Shown here: positions 42,764-50,690 of the stretch, one piece after another
Layout: the number at the start of each line of letters is the position of its first letter
Numbering within the stretch: the stretch's first letter is position 1
DNA from: Leifsonia sp040686855
Lineage (GTDB): Bacteria; Actinomycetota; Actinomycetes; Actinomycetales; Microbacteriaceae
Direction of reading: 5' to 3'
DNA: 64,000 nucleotides
Assembly: GCF_040686855.1 (NCBI RefSeq)
Contig: NZ_JBFBOG010000001.1
Location: 1,313,088 to 1,377,087, forward strand
Notes under the pieces: generated by a model
What the model saw: only the letters and a program-made list of their open reading frames with translations
What the model was told of the DNA's origin: nothing
Databases searched by the model: none
Translations under genes and position numbers: made by a program

Positions 42764-44275
42764 ATGCCGACGACGTCCCTCTGGCTCCAGACCGCCCCGC
42801 CGATCGCAACCGACTCCTTCGAGTGGGATGGCCACTACGACACGATCGTGGTGGGCGCCGGCCTGACCGGTCTGGCGACAGCCCTCATGCTCGCCCGTTC
42901 CGGAATGCGCGTCTGCGTGCTCGAGGCGCGGACCGTCGGCGCGGTCACCACCGGCAACACGACCGGAAAGGTGAGCCTCCTGCAGGGGACGACGCTCTCG
43001 TCGATCCGCCGCCACTCCTCCGACGCGGTGCTGCGCGCCTACGTCGACGGGAACACGGCGGGCCAGGGATGGCTGCTCGACTTCTGCGAGGAGCAGCGGG
43101 TGCCGTACGAGGTCAGGGACGCCGTCACCTACGCGACGACGCTGGACGGCCTGGACAAGCTGGATGCGGAGCTCGCGGCCGCGCGCGGCGCCGGGCTCGA
43201 TGCGGCGGAGGAGCGCACGACGGAGCTGCCGTTCCCTGTCGAGGGCGCGCTCACGCTCGGCGGTCAGGCGCAGGTGCACCCGCTCAGGGTGCTGGCCGCG
43301 CTCGCCGGCGAGCTGCGACGGCTCGGCGGACGGATCGTCGAGGGGGAGCGGGTGACCGACGTCTCGGCCGCGAAGCCCGCCGTCGTCACCAGCACCTCCG
43401 GCACCTCGCACGCGGACCAGGTGATCCTCGCGACCGGCACGCCCATCCTGGACCGCGGACTGTACTTCGCGAAGGTGGAGCCGACGCGGTCGTACGTCGC
43501 CGCGTTCCGGGTGCCCGGCAGCATCCCGCGCGGGATGCACCTCTCGGCCGACTCCCCTACGCGGTCGCTGCGCACGGCGTTCGCCGAGGACGGCAGCGAG
43601 CTGCTGCTGGTGGGCGGGAACGGGCACCCCGTCGGTCGTGCGGGCTCACCGGCCGAGAGGATCGCCGACCTCACCGCCTGGGCGGAGCGGATGTTCCCCG
43701 GCGCCGAACGCACGCACTGGTGGGCGGCGCAGGACTACCGTTCGGCGAACCGGGTGCCGTTCGTCGGCTGGCTGCCGCGCGGACGCGGCCGCGTCTACCT
43801 GGCGACGGGTTACGACAAGTGGGGGATGACGAACGCCATCGCCTCGGCGCTGAGCCTCACCGCGGACCTCACCGGCGAGACGATCGAGTGGGCGCGCGTG
43901 CTGCACCACCGCGTCACCCGCCCGGTCGACATCGCGTCCGGTGTCGCCATGAACGCGGGCGTGGGGAAGGCGGCGGTCACGGAGTGGGCCTCGGCGACGA
44001 CCGGACCCGAGCTGCCGGATGCGCCCGTCGGCGAAGGCACCGGCACGGTGGGTCGCCGCGGCCGCACGCCTGTCGCCGTGTCGACGATCGACGGCGAGAC
44101 CTGCGCGCTGTCGGCCGTGTGCACCCACCTCGGCGGGGTCGTGCGGTGGAACGACGCAGAGCTGTCGTGGGACTGCCCGCTGCACGGCTCGCGCTTCGCT
44201 CCCGACGGCTCGGTGCTGGAGGGCCCGGCGACCCAGCCGTTGGCTCCCGCGCCCGCCCCGCCGGAGCGCCCGTGA
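42764..44275 (+). CDS. FAD-dependent oxidoreductase with C-terminal Rieske [2Fe-2S] domain
   Basis: This 503-residue protein couples a glycine-oxidase-like FAD domain (DTIVVGAGLTGLATALMLARSG at 27-48; GNTTGKVSLLQG) to a Rieske domain (about 420-500) with CTHLGG and CPLHGSRF ligands. This domain order is typical of DadA-like Rieske oxidoreductases of unknown substrate. It is probably cytosolic. It follows the 93-residue gene in the same direction at 70 bases. Confidence 0.9.
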   Translation: MPTTSLWLQTAPPIATDSFEWDGHYDTIVVGAGLTGLATALMLARSGMRVCVLEARTVGAVTTGNTTGKVSLLQGTTLSSIRRHSSDAVLRAYVDGNTAGQGWLLDFCEEQRVPYEVRDAVTYATTLDGLDKLDAELAAARGAGLDAAEERTTELPFPVEGALTLGGQAQVHPLRVLAALAGELRRLGGRIVEGERVTDVSAAKPAVVTSTSGTSHADQVILATGTPILDRGLYFAKVEPTRSYVAAFRVPGSIPRGMHLSADSPTRSLRTAFAEDGSELLLVGGNGHPVGRAGSPAERIADLTAWAERMFPGAERTHWWAAQDYRSANRVPFVGWLPRGRGRVYLATGYDKWGMTNAIASALSLTADLTGETIEWARVLHHRVTRPVDIASGVAMNAGVGKAAVTEWASATTGPELPDAPVGEGTGTVGRRGRTPVAVSTIDGETCALSAVCTHLGGVVRWNDAELSWDCPLHGSRFAPDGSVLEGPATQPLAPAPAPPERP

Positions 44276-44318
44276 GGCGGCTCTAGTTCTGAGAGCACGC
44301 TGGGAGTAGGTTCATAAC

Positions 44319-44993
44319 ATGACGAATCCTGACGACGAGAGCACGCCGCGCCCCGCCGGACCCACCGGGGCAGGCGAGCCGACGACCCCGCCGCCCGCTT
44401 CCGACGTTCCGGCCTCGACCGGCGCACCGACCCCTCCCCCGGCCGCGCCCGAGCCGGGCTTCCCGGCCGCGCCGCTGGCCCCGCCCGCGTATCCCGCCGC
44501 CGCCGCAGGAGCGCCCTACGGCGCACCGGTGGCCGCGCCGACGGCACCGCCGCGCACCGTGAACATCGCGTTCTGGCTGTTCGTGGCCGGTGCGGTGCTC
44601 AGCGTGATCAGCGGGATCATCACCATCGCCACCATCGGGAACCAGCGCGCCGACTTCATCGACGCCATCCGGAACTCCAACAACTCCGGGTCGGCCAACC
44701 CCGAGAGCCTGGCGGACGCGGTCATCGCGGGCGCCACCGTCTGGGCTGTCGTGACCCTGATCTTCTGGGCCGTGGCGTTCATCCTGTTCGCGTTCTTCAT
44801 GCGACGCGGCGCCAACTGGGCGCGCATCGTGCTCACGGTGCTCACCGTCCTGTCGCTGCTCAACATCATCAACGGCTTCGGCACCGGCGCACTGCAGGTC
44901 ATCGCGACGATCGTCGGAACGATCCTCATCTGGCTGCGACCGTCCAGCGAGTACTTCGCGGCGGTCAAGGCCTCGAAGGCGCCGCGCGCCTGA
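44319..44993 (+). CDS. Proline-rich membrane protein
   Basis: This 224-residue protein has an 80-residue disordered tail of Pro/Ala repeats, then four transmembrane helices: FWLFVAGAVLSVISGIITIATI, a hydrophilic loop with RNSNNSGSANPE, then WAVVTLIFWAVAFILFAFF, ARIVLTVLTVLSLLNII and LQVIATIVGTILIWL. Such Pro-rich tails plus four helices are common in actinobacterial cell-envelope proteins of unknown function. A strong hairpin terminator follows it. Confidence 0.75.
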   Translation: MTNPDDESTPRPAGPTGAGEPTTPPPASDVPASTGAPTPPPAAPEPGFPAAPLAPPAYPAAAAGAPYGAPVAAPTAPPRTVNIAFWLFVAGAVLSVISGIITIATIGNQRADFIDAIRNSNNSGSANPESLADAVIAGATVWAVVTLIFWAVAFILFAFFMRRGANWARIVLTVLTVLSLLNIINGFGTGALQVIATIVGTILIWLRPSSEYFAAVKASKAPRA

Positions 44994-45004
44994 CGCCCGC
45001 CTCC

Positions 45005-45038
45005 CTGCGGCCCGTGGACCCCGGTCCACGGGCCGCAG
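45005..45038 (+). terminator. Strong intrinsic hairpin
   Basis: CTGCGGCCCGTGGACC and GGTCCACGGGCCGCAG form a perfect 16-bp stem around a CC loop, 12 bases after the membrane-protein stop. It is not followed by a clear T run, as is usual in very GC-rich genomes. Confidence 0.8.
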
Positions 45039-45066
45039 TCGTCTCCGGCACGCGTACACTCGCGGC

Positions 45067-45936
45067 ATGGACCTGCGGGATGTCGCCGGCGAGCTCTACG
45101 CCGCCGCGCCGGGCGACTTCATCGCGAAGCGGAACGCCGCCGCGGCGGGAGCCGACCGCCCCACCGCGAAGCAGATCAAGGCGCTGCGTAAGCCGTCGGC
45201 GTCCGCCGCCGCGATCAACACGCTCGTGCGCGACCAGCCCGACCTCGTCGGCGACGTGCTGGACATCGGGGCGCGGATGCGCGACGCCTTCGCGTCCCGC
45301 GACCGGGCCGAGATCCGGTCGCTGACCCAGGAGCGGCAGCGGCTGCTGCAGCGCGCGACGGACGGCCTCGACCTCAGCCCCGCCGTGCAGCGCGAGGTCG
45401 AGGAGACGCTGCAGGCCGCCGTGATCGACCCGGCCGCGGCGGCGGCGGTCCGCAGCGGGATGCTGGTGCGCGCGCTGGAGTCGACGGGGCTGGAGCAGGT
45501 GGATGTGTCGGACGCCGTCGCGCTGCCCGTCGAGATCGAGGACTTCCCCGCGCCGCGGCCGGGGCGGAGGAAGTCGGCGCCCGCTGCAGAGTCCGAGGAA
45601 GAGGACGACGACGGCGCGGCAGCGACGGAGCCGGCGGAGCCCGTCGAGTCTCCCAGCGAACGCCGGGAGCGGCAGCGCCGGATCCGGGCCGCCGAGAAGG
45701 CGGTCGAGCGGGCGCGGGCCGACGCCGACGCGGTCGACGACGAGCTCGACGAGACCGTCGACCGCCGCGGCGATCTGGAGGCGGAGCGCGACCGCCTGCA
45801 GCGGAAGCTCCAACGGCTGATGGACGACCTCACCGAGACGCGCGCCTCTGAGAAGGAGCTGCGCTCCCGGCTCTCCGACGCCCAGCGCGCCGTCCGCGAG
45901 GCCGAGCGCGAGCTGCGCGACGCCCGCGCCGACTGA
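45067..45936 (+). CDS. Conserved actinobacterial coiled-coil protein
   Basis: This 289-residue protein has an N-terminal conserved region (DLRDVAGELYAAAPGDFIAKRN...KALRKPSASAAAINTLVRD) and a long C-terminal coiled coil (about 195-289) of Glu/Arg heptads. The middle is an acidic linker with EEEDDDG. This N-terminal pattern recurs in many actinobacteria, often mis-annotated as a transposase; it shows no DDE motif. A DNA- or membrane-associated structural role is possible. Confidence 0.72.
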   Translation: MDLRDVAGELYAAAPGDFIAKRNAAAAGADRPTAKQIKALRKPSASAAAINTLVRDQPDLVGDVLDIGARMRDAFASRDRAEIRSLTQERQRLLQRATDGLDLSPAVQREVEETLQAAVIDPAAAAAVRSGMLVRALESTGLEQVDVSDAVALPVEIEDFPAPRPGRRKSAPAAESEEEDDDGAAATEPAEPVESPSERRERQRRIRAAEKAVERARADADAVDDELDETVDRRGDLEAERDRLQRKLQRLMDDLTETRASEKELRSRLSDAQRAVREAERELRDARAD

Positions 45937-45957
45937 GCCCTGCCATCCGCCATGCGG

Positions 45958-46055
45958 CGCGCATAACGGAGGAAATCGCACCCTCCCGCCGCCTCCACTC
46001 CTCCGTTCTGCGCATCCGACCGGCGTGGCGGGACGGATCTCCTCCCTTTCTGCGG
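45958..46055. repeat. Cluster of CTCCTCC-type intergenic repeat motifs
   Basis: Three further copies of the motif found at 7877-8063: an inverted copy at 45958-45975 (CGCATAACGGAGGAAA), a direct copy at 45997-46014 (CTCCTCCGTTCTGCGC) and another at 46038-46055 (CTCCTCCCTTTCTGCG). They lie between convergent genes, as in the first cluster, and could pair into hairpins. Confidence 0.6.
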
Positions 46056-46080
46056 CCACACCCACCGACGTTGACGACGA

Positions 46081-46137
46081 CGATTCGTCACGTATCGCGC
46101 GGTTTCGTGACGAGTGGCGCGCATTCGTGACGAATCG
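46081..46137. repeat. Inverted repeat with three TCGTGACGA-type boxes
   Basis: CGATTCGTCACG (46081-46092) and CGTGACGAATCG (46126-46137) are perfect 12-base inverted repeats, and TCGTGACGA occurs again at 46105-46113 between them. The spacing of boxes is about 21 bases. It stands just 3' of the glycosyltransferase gene in a convergent gap. It could be a hairpin or a binding array. Confidence 0.6.
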
Positions 46138-46156
46138 GGCGGGGTGGGGCCGCTGC

Positions 46157-47122
46157 TCAGCCGACCCAGCGGGCCAGCAGGTCGTCCCAGTCGGACTGGA
46201 ACCGAGTGAGACCGAACCGCTCCAGCGCCCACTCCCGGGCGCGCGAGCCCGCCTCCATCCCGCGACCGGGGTCGTCCACGAACGCCCGGACTGCGTCGTG
46301 CAGCTCGGTCACGTCTGTCGAGATCGCGCCGACGCCCGGCACCACCGCCCGGCGCGCGTCCGTCGTATCCAGCGCCACCACCGGCACGCCTGCGGTCATG
46401 GATTCGAGCAGCGAGAGGCCGAGCGAGGTCCACCGGTTCGGGTGCACGTAGACGCGGCGCCGGCCGATCTCCGCGAACAGCCGGGGCGCCTCGATGTCAC
46501 CCGCCGCCACCACGCGGTCGGGGCCGACACCGAGCGCCTGTGCAAGGCCGTCGACCTGCATGCCGAACACGTCGACCGGCGCCACCGCGCTGAAGCCGCC
46601 CAGCAGGTCGGACCCGGTCACCCGCCACCGGCGCACCGGCTCGTTGATGACCGCTGCCGCCCGGGGCAGCTCACCGGTGAAGAAGTTGCCGTAGTCGACG
46701 ACGCCGTGCTCGATGATCCGGGTGCGCGTCGATCCGGTGTCCCAGAACAGCGCGTTGAAGTGCGTGACGTGGGCGATGAGCAGATCGTCGCGGTCGGCGA
46801 GGGGATGCCGGGAACGCGGCACGTCCTCCTGCGGTGTGTTGTGCTCCACGAAGACCACCGGCACGTCCACGCCCGGTTTGCGCCCGGTCAGCCGCTCGAC
46901 CAGGTCGAACTCCTCGAGCCGCTGCAGCACGACGGCGTCGAAGGGAGTCTCCGCGAGGTCGGCCTGCGGCACGTCCACGACGTTCTCCGGCCAATCACGG
47001 CCGCCGACGCCGCCCTCTCCGGCAGAATCCACCGGCAGGAGGTACGTGTGCCGCCCGCGGACGAACGCGTCCATCCAGCCGCCGTGGACCTGCCAGACGA
47101 GCAGCCGAAGCGCGCGGCTCAC
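46157..47122 (-). CDS. GT4-like glycosyltransferase
   Basis: This 321-residue protein has a GT-B fold: an N-terminal VSRALRLLVWQVHGGWMDAFVRG, the middle RRRVYVHPNRWTSLGLSLLESMTAGVPVVALDTTDARRAV with the Glu-x7-Glu-like donor site, and a C-terminal helix. It probably moves a sugar from a nucleotide donor to an envelope acceptor. The GTG start overlaps the preceding gene stop by 4 bases, so it is the last gene of an operon with three proteins of unknown role. Confidence 0.8.
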   Translation of the reverse strand: MSRALRLLVWQVHGGWMDAFVRGRHTYLLPVDSAGEGGVGGRDWPENVVDVPQADLAETPFDAVVLQRLEEFDLVERLTGRKPGVDVPVVFVEHNTPQEDVPRSRHPLADRDDLLIAHVTHFNALFWDTGSTRTRIIEHGVVDYGNFFTGELPRAAAVINEPVRRWRVTGSDLLGGFSAVAPVDVFGMQVDGLAQALGVGPDRVVAAGDIEAPRLFAEIGRRRVYVHPNRWTSLGLSLLESMTAGVPVVALDTTDARRAVVPGVGAISTDVTELHDAVRAFVDDPGRGMEAGSRAREWALERFGLTRFQSDWDDLLARWVG

Positions 47123-47766
47123 AGCTGCGTCCCGGAACCGGGGTGACCCAGTTCCAGCGGACCGGTGAGCGGAGCCGGCTCGCGCTCCTGACCGGCGGCC
47201 ACGCCCGCGTGCGTGTGGCCGGCGACACCGTGGGCGGCCGTGTGCGGTTCCTTCTGCGGGCACAGCTTTCCGCAGTACGAGCAGATGTAGCCGTCGCCGA
47301 TCCGCGCCTCGCCGTTCAGCCGGTACGCGAGCATGCCGCCGCCGGCCTCGAGCACGAACTCGACGAACGCCGGGCGCTCCAGCGAGGGGATGGGCACGCG
47401 CATCGCCGCGAACGGCTCGCCCTCGTCGTCGAGCGGCACCCACAGCTTCTCGGGGTTGGGGCCGAAGATCGAGCCCGCCTTGTCCACGCGCGCCGGGCGG
47501 TGGTCGTCGCGGACGTGAAGGATGTGGCCGGCGCGGATCATGTCCCGCGGCATCGCCTGGTACAGCTCCGGCACCCCGTAGGCGATCGTGCCTCGGCGCA
47601 GGCGCGAGAACCCCTCCTCGGAGTCGTCGCCCATCACCACGAACGGCGGCGCCTCCGCGGTGCGCAGCACGATCGCTGTGCCGCCCGACGGGCTGTCCGA
47701 GATGAGCTGGAGCACCGTCGTCGCCTCGACGAGCGAAGCCCCGTCGGTCAGGGAGGCGTCAGGCAT
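47119..47766 (-). CDS. Hypothetical protein, paralogue A of a pair flanking DUF6098
   Basis: This 215-residue protein has LQLISDSPSGGTAIVLRTAE, FSRLRRGTIAYGVPELYQAMPRD and a WVPLDDEGEPFAAMRVPIPSLERP core, followed by a CSYCGKLC segment (probable zinc knuckle) and a His/Gly-rich tail. The gene two steps upstream in the operon has the same core (VPLNDEAEAPARVRIPIPSLDRP; RRGPGVHGLAEPYRELPRD). They are clear divergent paralogues. No known family is recognised. It overlaps its neighbours by 4 and 8 bases. Confidence 0.65.
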   Translation of the reverse strand: MPDASLTDGASLVEATTVLQLISDSPSGGTAIVLRTAEAPPFVVMGDDSEEGFSRLRRGTIAYGVPELYQAMPRDMIRAGHILHVRDDHRPARVDKAGSIFGPNPEKLWVPLDDEGEPFAAMRVPIPSLERPAFVEFVLEAGGGMLAYRLNGEARIGDGYICSYCGKLCPQKEPHTAAHGVAGHTHAGVAAGQEREPAPLTGPLELGHPGSGTQL

Positions 47767-48208
47767 GCGCCACCGACACCAGTTCCGTCTCGCGACGCCC
47801 GAGCTCGGCGTCGAAGCGGGCGCCCCAGACACGGTCCGCCTGGTCGATCAGGCACTCGGCCAGGCGGCCGACCACCTCCACGTCGGCGAGCAGCACCTCG
47901 CCATCGGGCGCGTGCCCGACCTCCCGGCCACGCAGCAGCCACGCGAACCGCTCAGGTCGGGAGCCATCCTGCGGGGCGTGCCGGGGGGCCGGGAGGCGAC
48001 TAATCTGTCGCGCGATCCACTCGATCCGGGGCAGCGTCCACCACTCCTCCGCGTCGAGAGGATGCGCGGGCAGGCCAGGCATCGACAGGCCGCTCTCCGC
48101 ATCCATCGATCCGGATTCGAGATCGGCGGCGTATCCGGCCGAGAAGCGCACGTGAAGACCGGGGCCGTCGTCGAGCAGGTGCTCGATTTCAGAGAGCTGA
48201 TAGAGCAC
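47759..48208 (-). CDS. DUF6098-family protein
   Basis: This 149-residue protein has a conserved start YQLSEIEHLLDDGPGLHVRFSAGYAADLESGSMDAESGLSMPGLPAHPL and EEWWTLPRIEWIARQISR, characteristic of DUF6098. The GTG start with GGAGGATCCC just upstream is favoured over longer in-frame starts that would lie inside the neighbouring gene. It overlaps paralogue A by 8 bases and paralogue B by 20 bases. The function is unknown; conserved order suggests a protein complex. Confidence 0.78.
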   Translation of the reverse strand: MLYQLSEIEHLLDDGPGLHVRFSAGYAADLESGSMDAESGLSMPGLPAHPLDAEEWWTLPRIEWIARQISRLPAPRHAPQDGSRPERFAWLLRGREVGHAPDGEVLLADVEVVGRLAECLIDQADRVWGARFDAELGRRETELVSVAHA

Positions 48209-48680
48209 GGGATCCTCCGGTCGGGACGGGCTCGTCGCGATCGGCGACGCGGTAGCGGCACTCCATACGGGTGCGGGAGACGAGCTCGTAGTCGTGCCAG
48301 GACGGCCGGTCGAGCGAGGGGATGGGGATGCGCACGCGTGCGGGAGCCTCCGCCTCATCGTTCAGCGGGACGAACACGGTCACGTCCGACGCGCCGAAGA
48401 CCGACGCCGAGCAGGCGAAACGGCCCTGGGCGTAGCCGTCCGAGGTGACGACGACGGCCGGCTCCGACTCCACCGGGAAGTCGTCGCGCGGCAGCTCGCG
48501 GTAGGGCTCGGCGAGCCCGTGGACGCCGGGTCCGCGGCGCATCCGCACGAACAGGTCGCGGCCACCGAACACATCCAGCCGCAGCGAGGAGGGGACCGGC
48601 CCGTCGACCAGCACTGCGACCGGCGTGCGGGCGCGACGCGGCAGCATCATCAGCACCGCCGTCGCCGTCATATCGCCCAT
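48189..48680 (-). CDS. Hypothetical protein, paralogue B of a pair flanking DUF6098
   Basis: This 163-residue protein shares the FVPLNDEAEAPARVRIPIPSLDRP core and GLAEPYRELPRD with paralogue A, but lacks the A C-terminal cysteines. The start (MGDMTATAV) is likely, with an ATG three codons later as alternative. It heads the four-gene operon (B, DUF6098, A, GT). No function can be given. Confidence 0.6.
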   Translation of the reverse strand: MGDMTATAVLMMLPRRARTPVAVLVDGPVPSSLRLDVFGGRDLFVRMRRGPGVHGLAEPYRELPRDDFPVESEPAVVVTSDGYAQGRFACSASVFGASDVTVFVPLNDEAEAPARVRIPIPSLDRPSWHDYELVSRTRMECRYRVADRDEPVPTGGSRALSAL

Positions 48681-48747
48681 ACAAGTAAAGCTATGGCGCG
48701 GGTGACCCTGAAAGCAGGGGATTGACGATTGCGCGCGCAGGTGCGGG

Positions 48748-49071
48748 TTAGGGGATGTGGTGCCCGATCTCGTCTTCGGGCATGATCACCATGCCGCCGG
48801 TGCGCTGCGACGTGTGCATCAGCGCCTCCAGCCACTGCGGATTGATCGCCGGGGGACGGCTGCCGCTGAACTGGAAGGCGAGCGGGACCTCACGGCTGAT
48901 CCAGAGCGAGACGCGCCCCGAACCCTGCTCGACCGGGACGTCCCAGTTCAGCAGGAAGCTCTCGTGACGGCGGAGCTTGGCGACGATCGCGAGCTTCACG
49001 TGGCTGAGCACGCGGTCGTCGAGATCGTATTCCTGGCCCGGGCCGTAGACGAGTTTTCCCATAACCGACAT
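48748..49071 (-). CDS. DUF7882-like small protein
   Basis: This 107-residue protein starts GKLVYGPGQEYDLDDRVLSHVKLAIVAKLRRHESFLLNW, the hallmark of a small protein common in Microbacteriaceae (DUF7882-like), and has ISREVPLAFQFSGSRPP near the middle. It is a single-gene unit between the DUF6098 operon and the sugar locus. The function is unknown. Confidence 0.8.
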   Translation of the reverse strand: MSVMGKLVYGPGQEYDLDDRVLSHVKLAIVAKLRRHESFLLNWDVPVEQGSGRVSLWISREVPLAFQFSGSRPPAINPQWLEALMHTSQRTGGMVIMPEDEIGHHIP

Positions 49072-49136
49072 AGTGCCTTATCGCTGCACCGAAATCCTCT
49101 CGTGTCAGGGGGATTGACTCCGGTATCAGACCGTGG

Positions 49137-50690
49137 TTAAACCGATTCGGCGCGCAGCCCGGTGTCCCGCAGACATTCGCGGAGGACGTCGCGAGGCAGG
49201 TCGTGTGCGGCGACCCCGAGCGAGGCGGCGAGTGCGGCCGCCGCTCCCGCGGCCTGACCCAGCATCATGTACTGCGGCTCCATCCGCACCGACGCGAACG
49301 CCACCGCGGACGCCGAGAGGCAGACCGGTACCAGGAGATTGGCGGCGTCCTCGCGCCGTGGCAGCAGAGCACCGTACGGGATGCCGTAGATCGGCACCGG
49401 CACCGACAGGTACCCTTCGGTGAACACCGTGCCGATGGGGTCCGGGTGCTCGTACACCCAGCGCCAGACCCGCTGAACCTCGCGCACGTCGATGTGGTAT
49501 GAACCGAGCGCCACCGTGTCGGGCGGGACGGCGCCTGCGAGGAGGTCGTGCTCGGTGAGCACCTGCGTCCCCACCATGCGCCGCGCCTCGCGTACGTACA
49601 GCTGGTGCGGGAGGTGGCCGGTGTCGGCGAATTCGGTGCGCGGCAGGCCCCAGCGCGACAGCTCGCGCCGGATCGGGATCGGCACCGCGGGGTCGTGCGA
49701 CAGGAAGTAGAGGAAGCCGCGCGTGTGCGTGAGGTGGTGCTGCCGCAGCTCCTCACGGCGCTGCGGCGACGCGTCCGGGTACTCCCACGCCGAGCCGTCG
49801 AGCACGCTGAGCGAGATCGGGCCGAGCGAGTTGCCGTCTGCCATCCCCCCCGGGAGGTTCGGTTCGAGGCCGAGCATCCGTCCGGCTGTCCGCTCCACGC
49901 CCTCGCGGCGGTCGCGGGCGAACAGCCGGCGGCCGAGCTCCCAGTACTCCTCGTCGTAGTCCGCGGGCCGGTCGAACGGGATGCGGTCCGCGGCGGTGGT
50001 CAGGCACACCCGGTAGCCGTACGACATCACCCCGCCGTCGCCCTCGCCGAGTTGTGCGAGCGGCCGGTCGTGCAGCTGCGGCAGGATCCGGCCCTCGGCG
50101 CGCCCGGTCGGGTCGCCGGCGAAAGGGGAGATCCACGGCGGCATGGCGTGCATGCCGGGCACGAGCTCCTGACGCCCGGCGAAGCGCTCGCCGTGGAGGG
50201 AGCGGTCCTCGCGGCCGATCCGATAGGGCACGCCGGCGGCCGCCAGGAGGTCGCCCTCGTAGCTCGTGTCCACGAAGACGGCCGCCTCGAACCGGTCGCC
50301 CGCGGTCGTGGTCATCGCCCGCAGCTCGCGACCGTCGCGGCCCTCGGTCGTCTCGACCGCGTCCACGCTCGCGTCGAACTCGACCGCGACGCCCGCCTGC
50401 TCCAGCCAGCGCCGGAAGATCGCCTCGGCGACGTGCGGCTCGGGGCCGGCGTAGCGGCCCGGTGCGGTGCCGTAGTGGTCGGCGATGTCCGAGCGCAGCC
50501 GGGCCGCGGCGCCGCCGAGCGCGCGTACGTCGCCCACATCGGTGTAGCCGAGACCGCCGGACGTCATCCCGCCGAGGTGCCGCCCGGGTTCGACGAGGAC
50601 CACGTGCGCACCGCCCTCGGCCGCGGCGACCGCGGCGGGCACACCGGCGGACGTGGCGCCGTAGACGACCACGTCGGCGGACCGGCTCAT
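49137..50690 (-). CDS. FAD-dependent oxidoreductase (FAD_oxidored, sugar-locus type)
   Basis: This 517-residue protein has a nucleotide-binding start VVVYGATSAGVPAAVAAAEGGAHVVLVEPGRHLGGMTSGGLG, then VDTSYEGDLLAAAGVPYRIGRE, the pattern of the FAD_oxidored (COG0665-related) family often placed in polysaccharide loci. Its ATG overlaps the stop of the GH4 gene (ATGA). In this family the flavin may oxidise a sugar or act in a non-hydrolytic cleavage. Specific chemistry is unknown. Confidence 0.87.
   Translation of the reverse strand: MSRSADVVVYGATSAGVPAAVAAAEGGAHVVLVEPGRHLGGMTSGGLGYTDVGDVRALGGAAARLRSDIADHYGTAPGRYAGPEPHVAEAIFRRWLEQAGVAVEFDASVDAVETTEGRDGRELRAMTTTAGDRFEAAVFVDTSYEGDLLAAAGVPYRIGREDRSLHGERFAGRQELVPGMHAMPPWISPFAGDPTGRAEGRILPQLHDRPLAQLGEGDGGVMSYGYRVCLTTAADRIPFDRPADYDEEYWELGRRLFARDRREGVERTAGRMLGLEPNLPGGMADGNSLGPISLSVLDGSAWEYPDASPQRREELRQHHLTHTRGFLYFLSHDPAVPIPIRRELSRWGLPRTEFADTGHLPHQLYVREARRMVGTQVLTEHDLLAGAVPPDTVALGSYHIDVREVQRVWRWVYEHPDPIGTVFTEGYLSVPVPIYGIPYGALLPRREDAANLLVPVCLSASAVAFASVRMEPQYMMLGQAAGAAAALAASLGVAAHDLPRDVLRECLRDTGLRAESV

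Noticed and set aside
45067..45936. Transposase
   Set aside because: The coiled-coil protein lacks DDE, HUH or serine-recombinase motifs and has no flanking inverted repeats.
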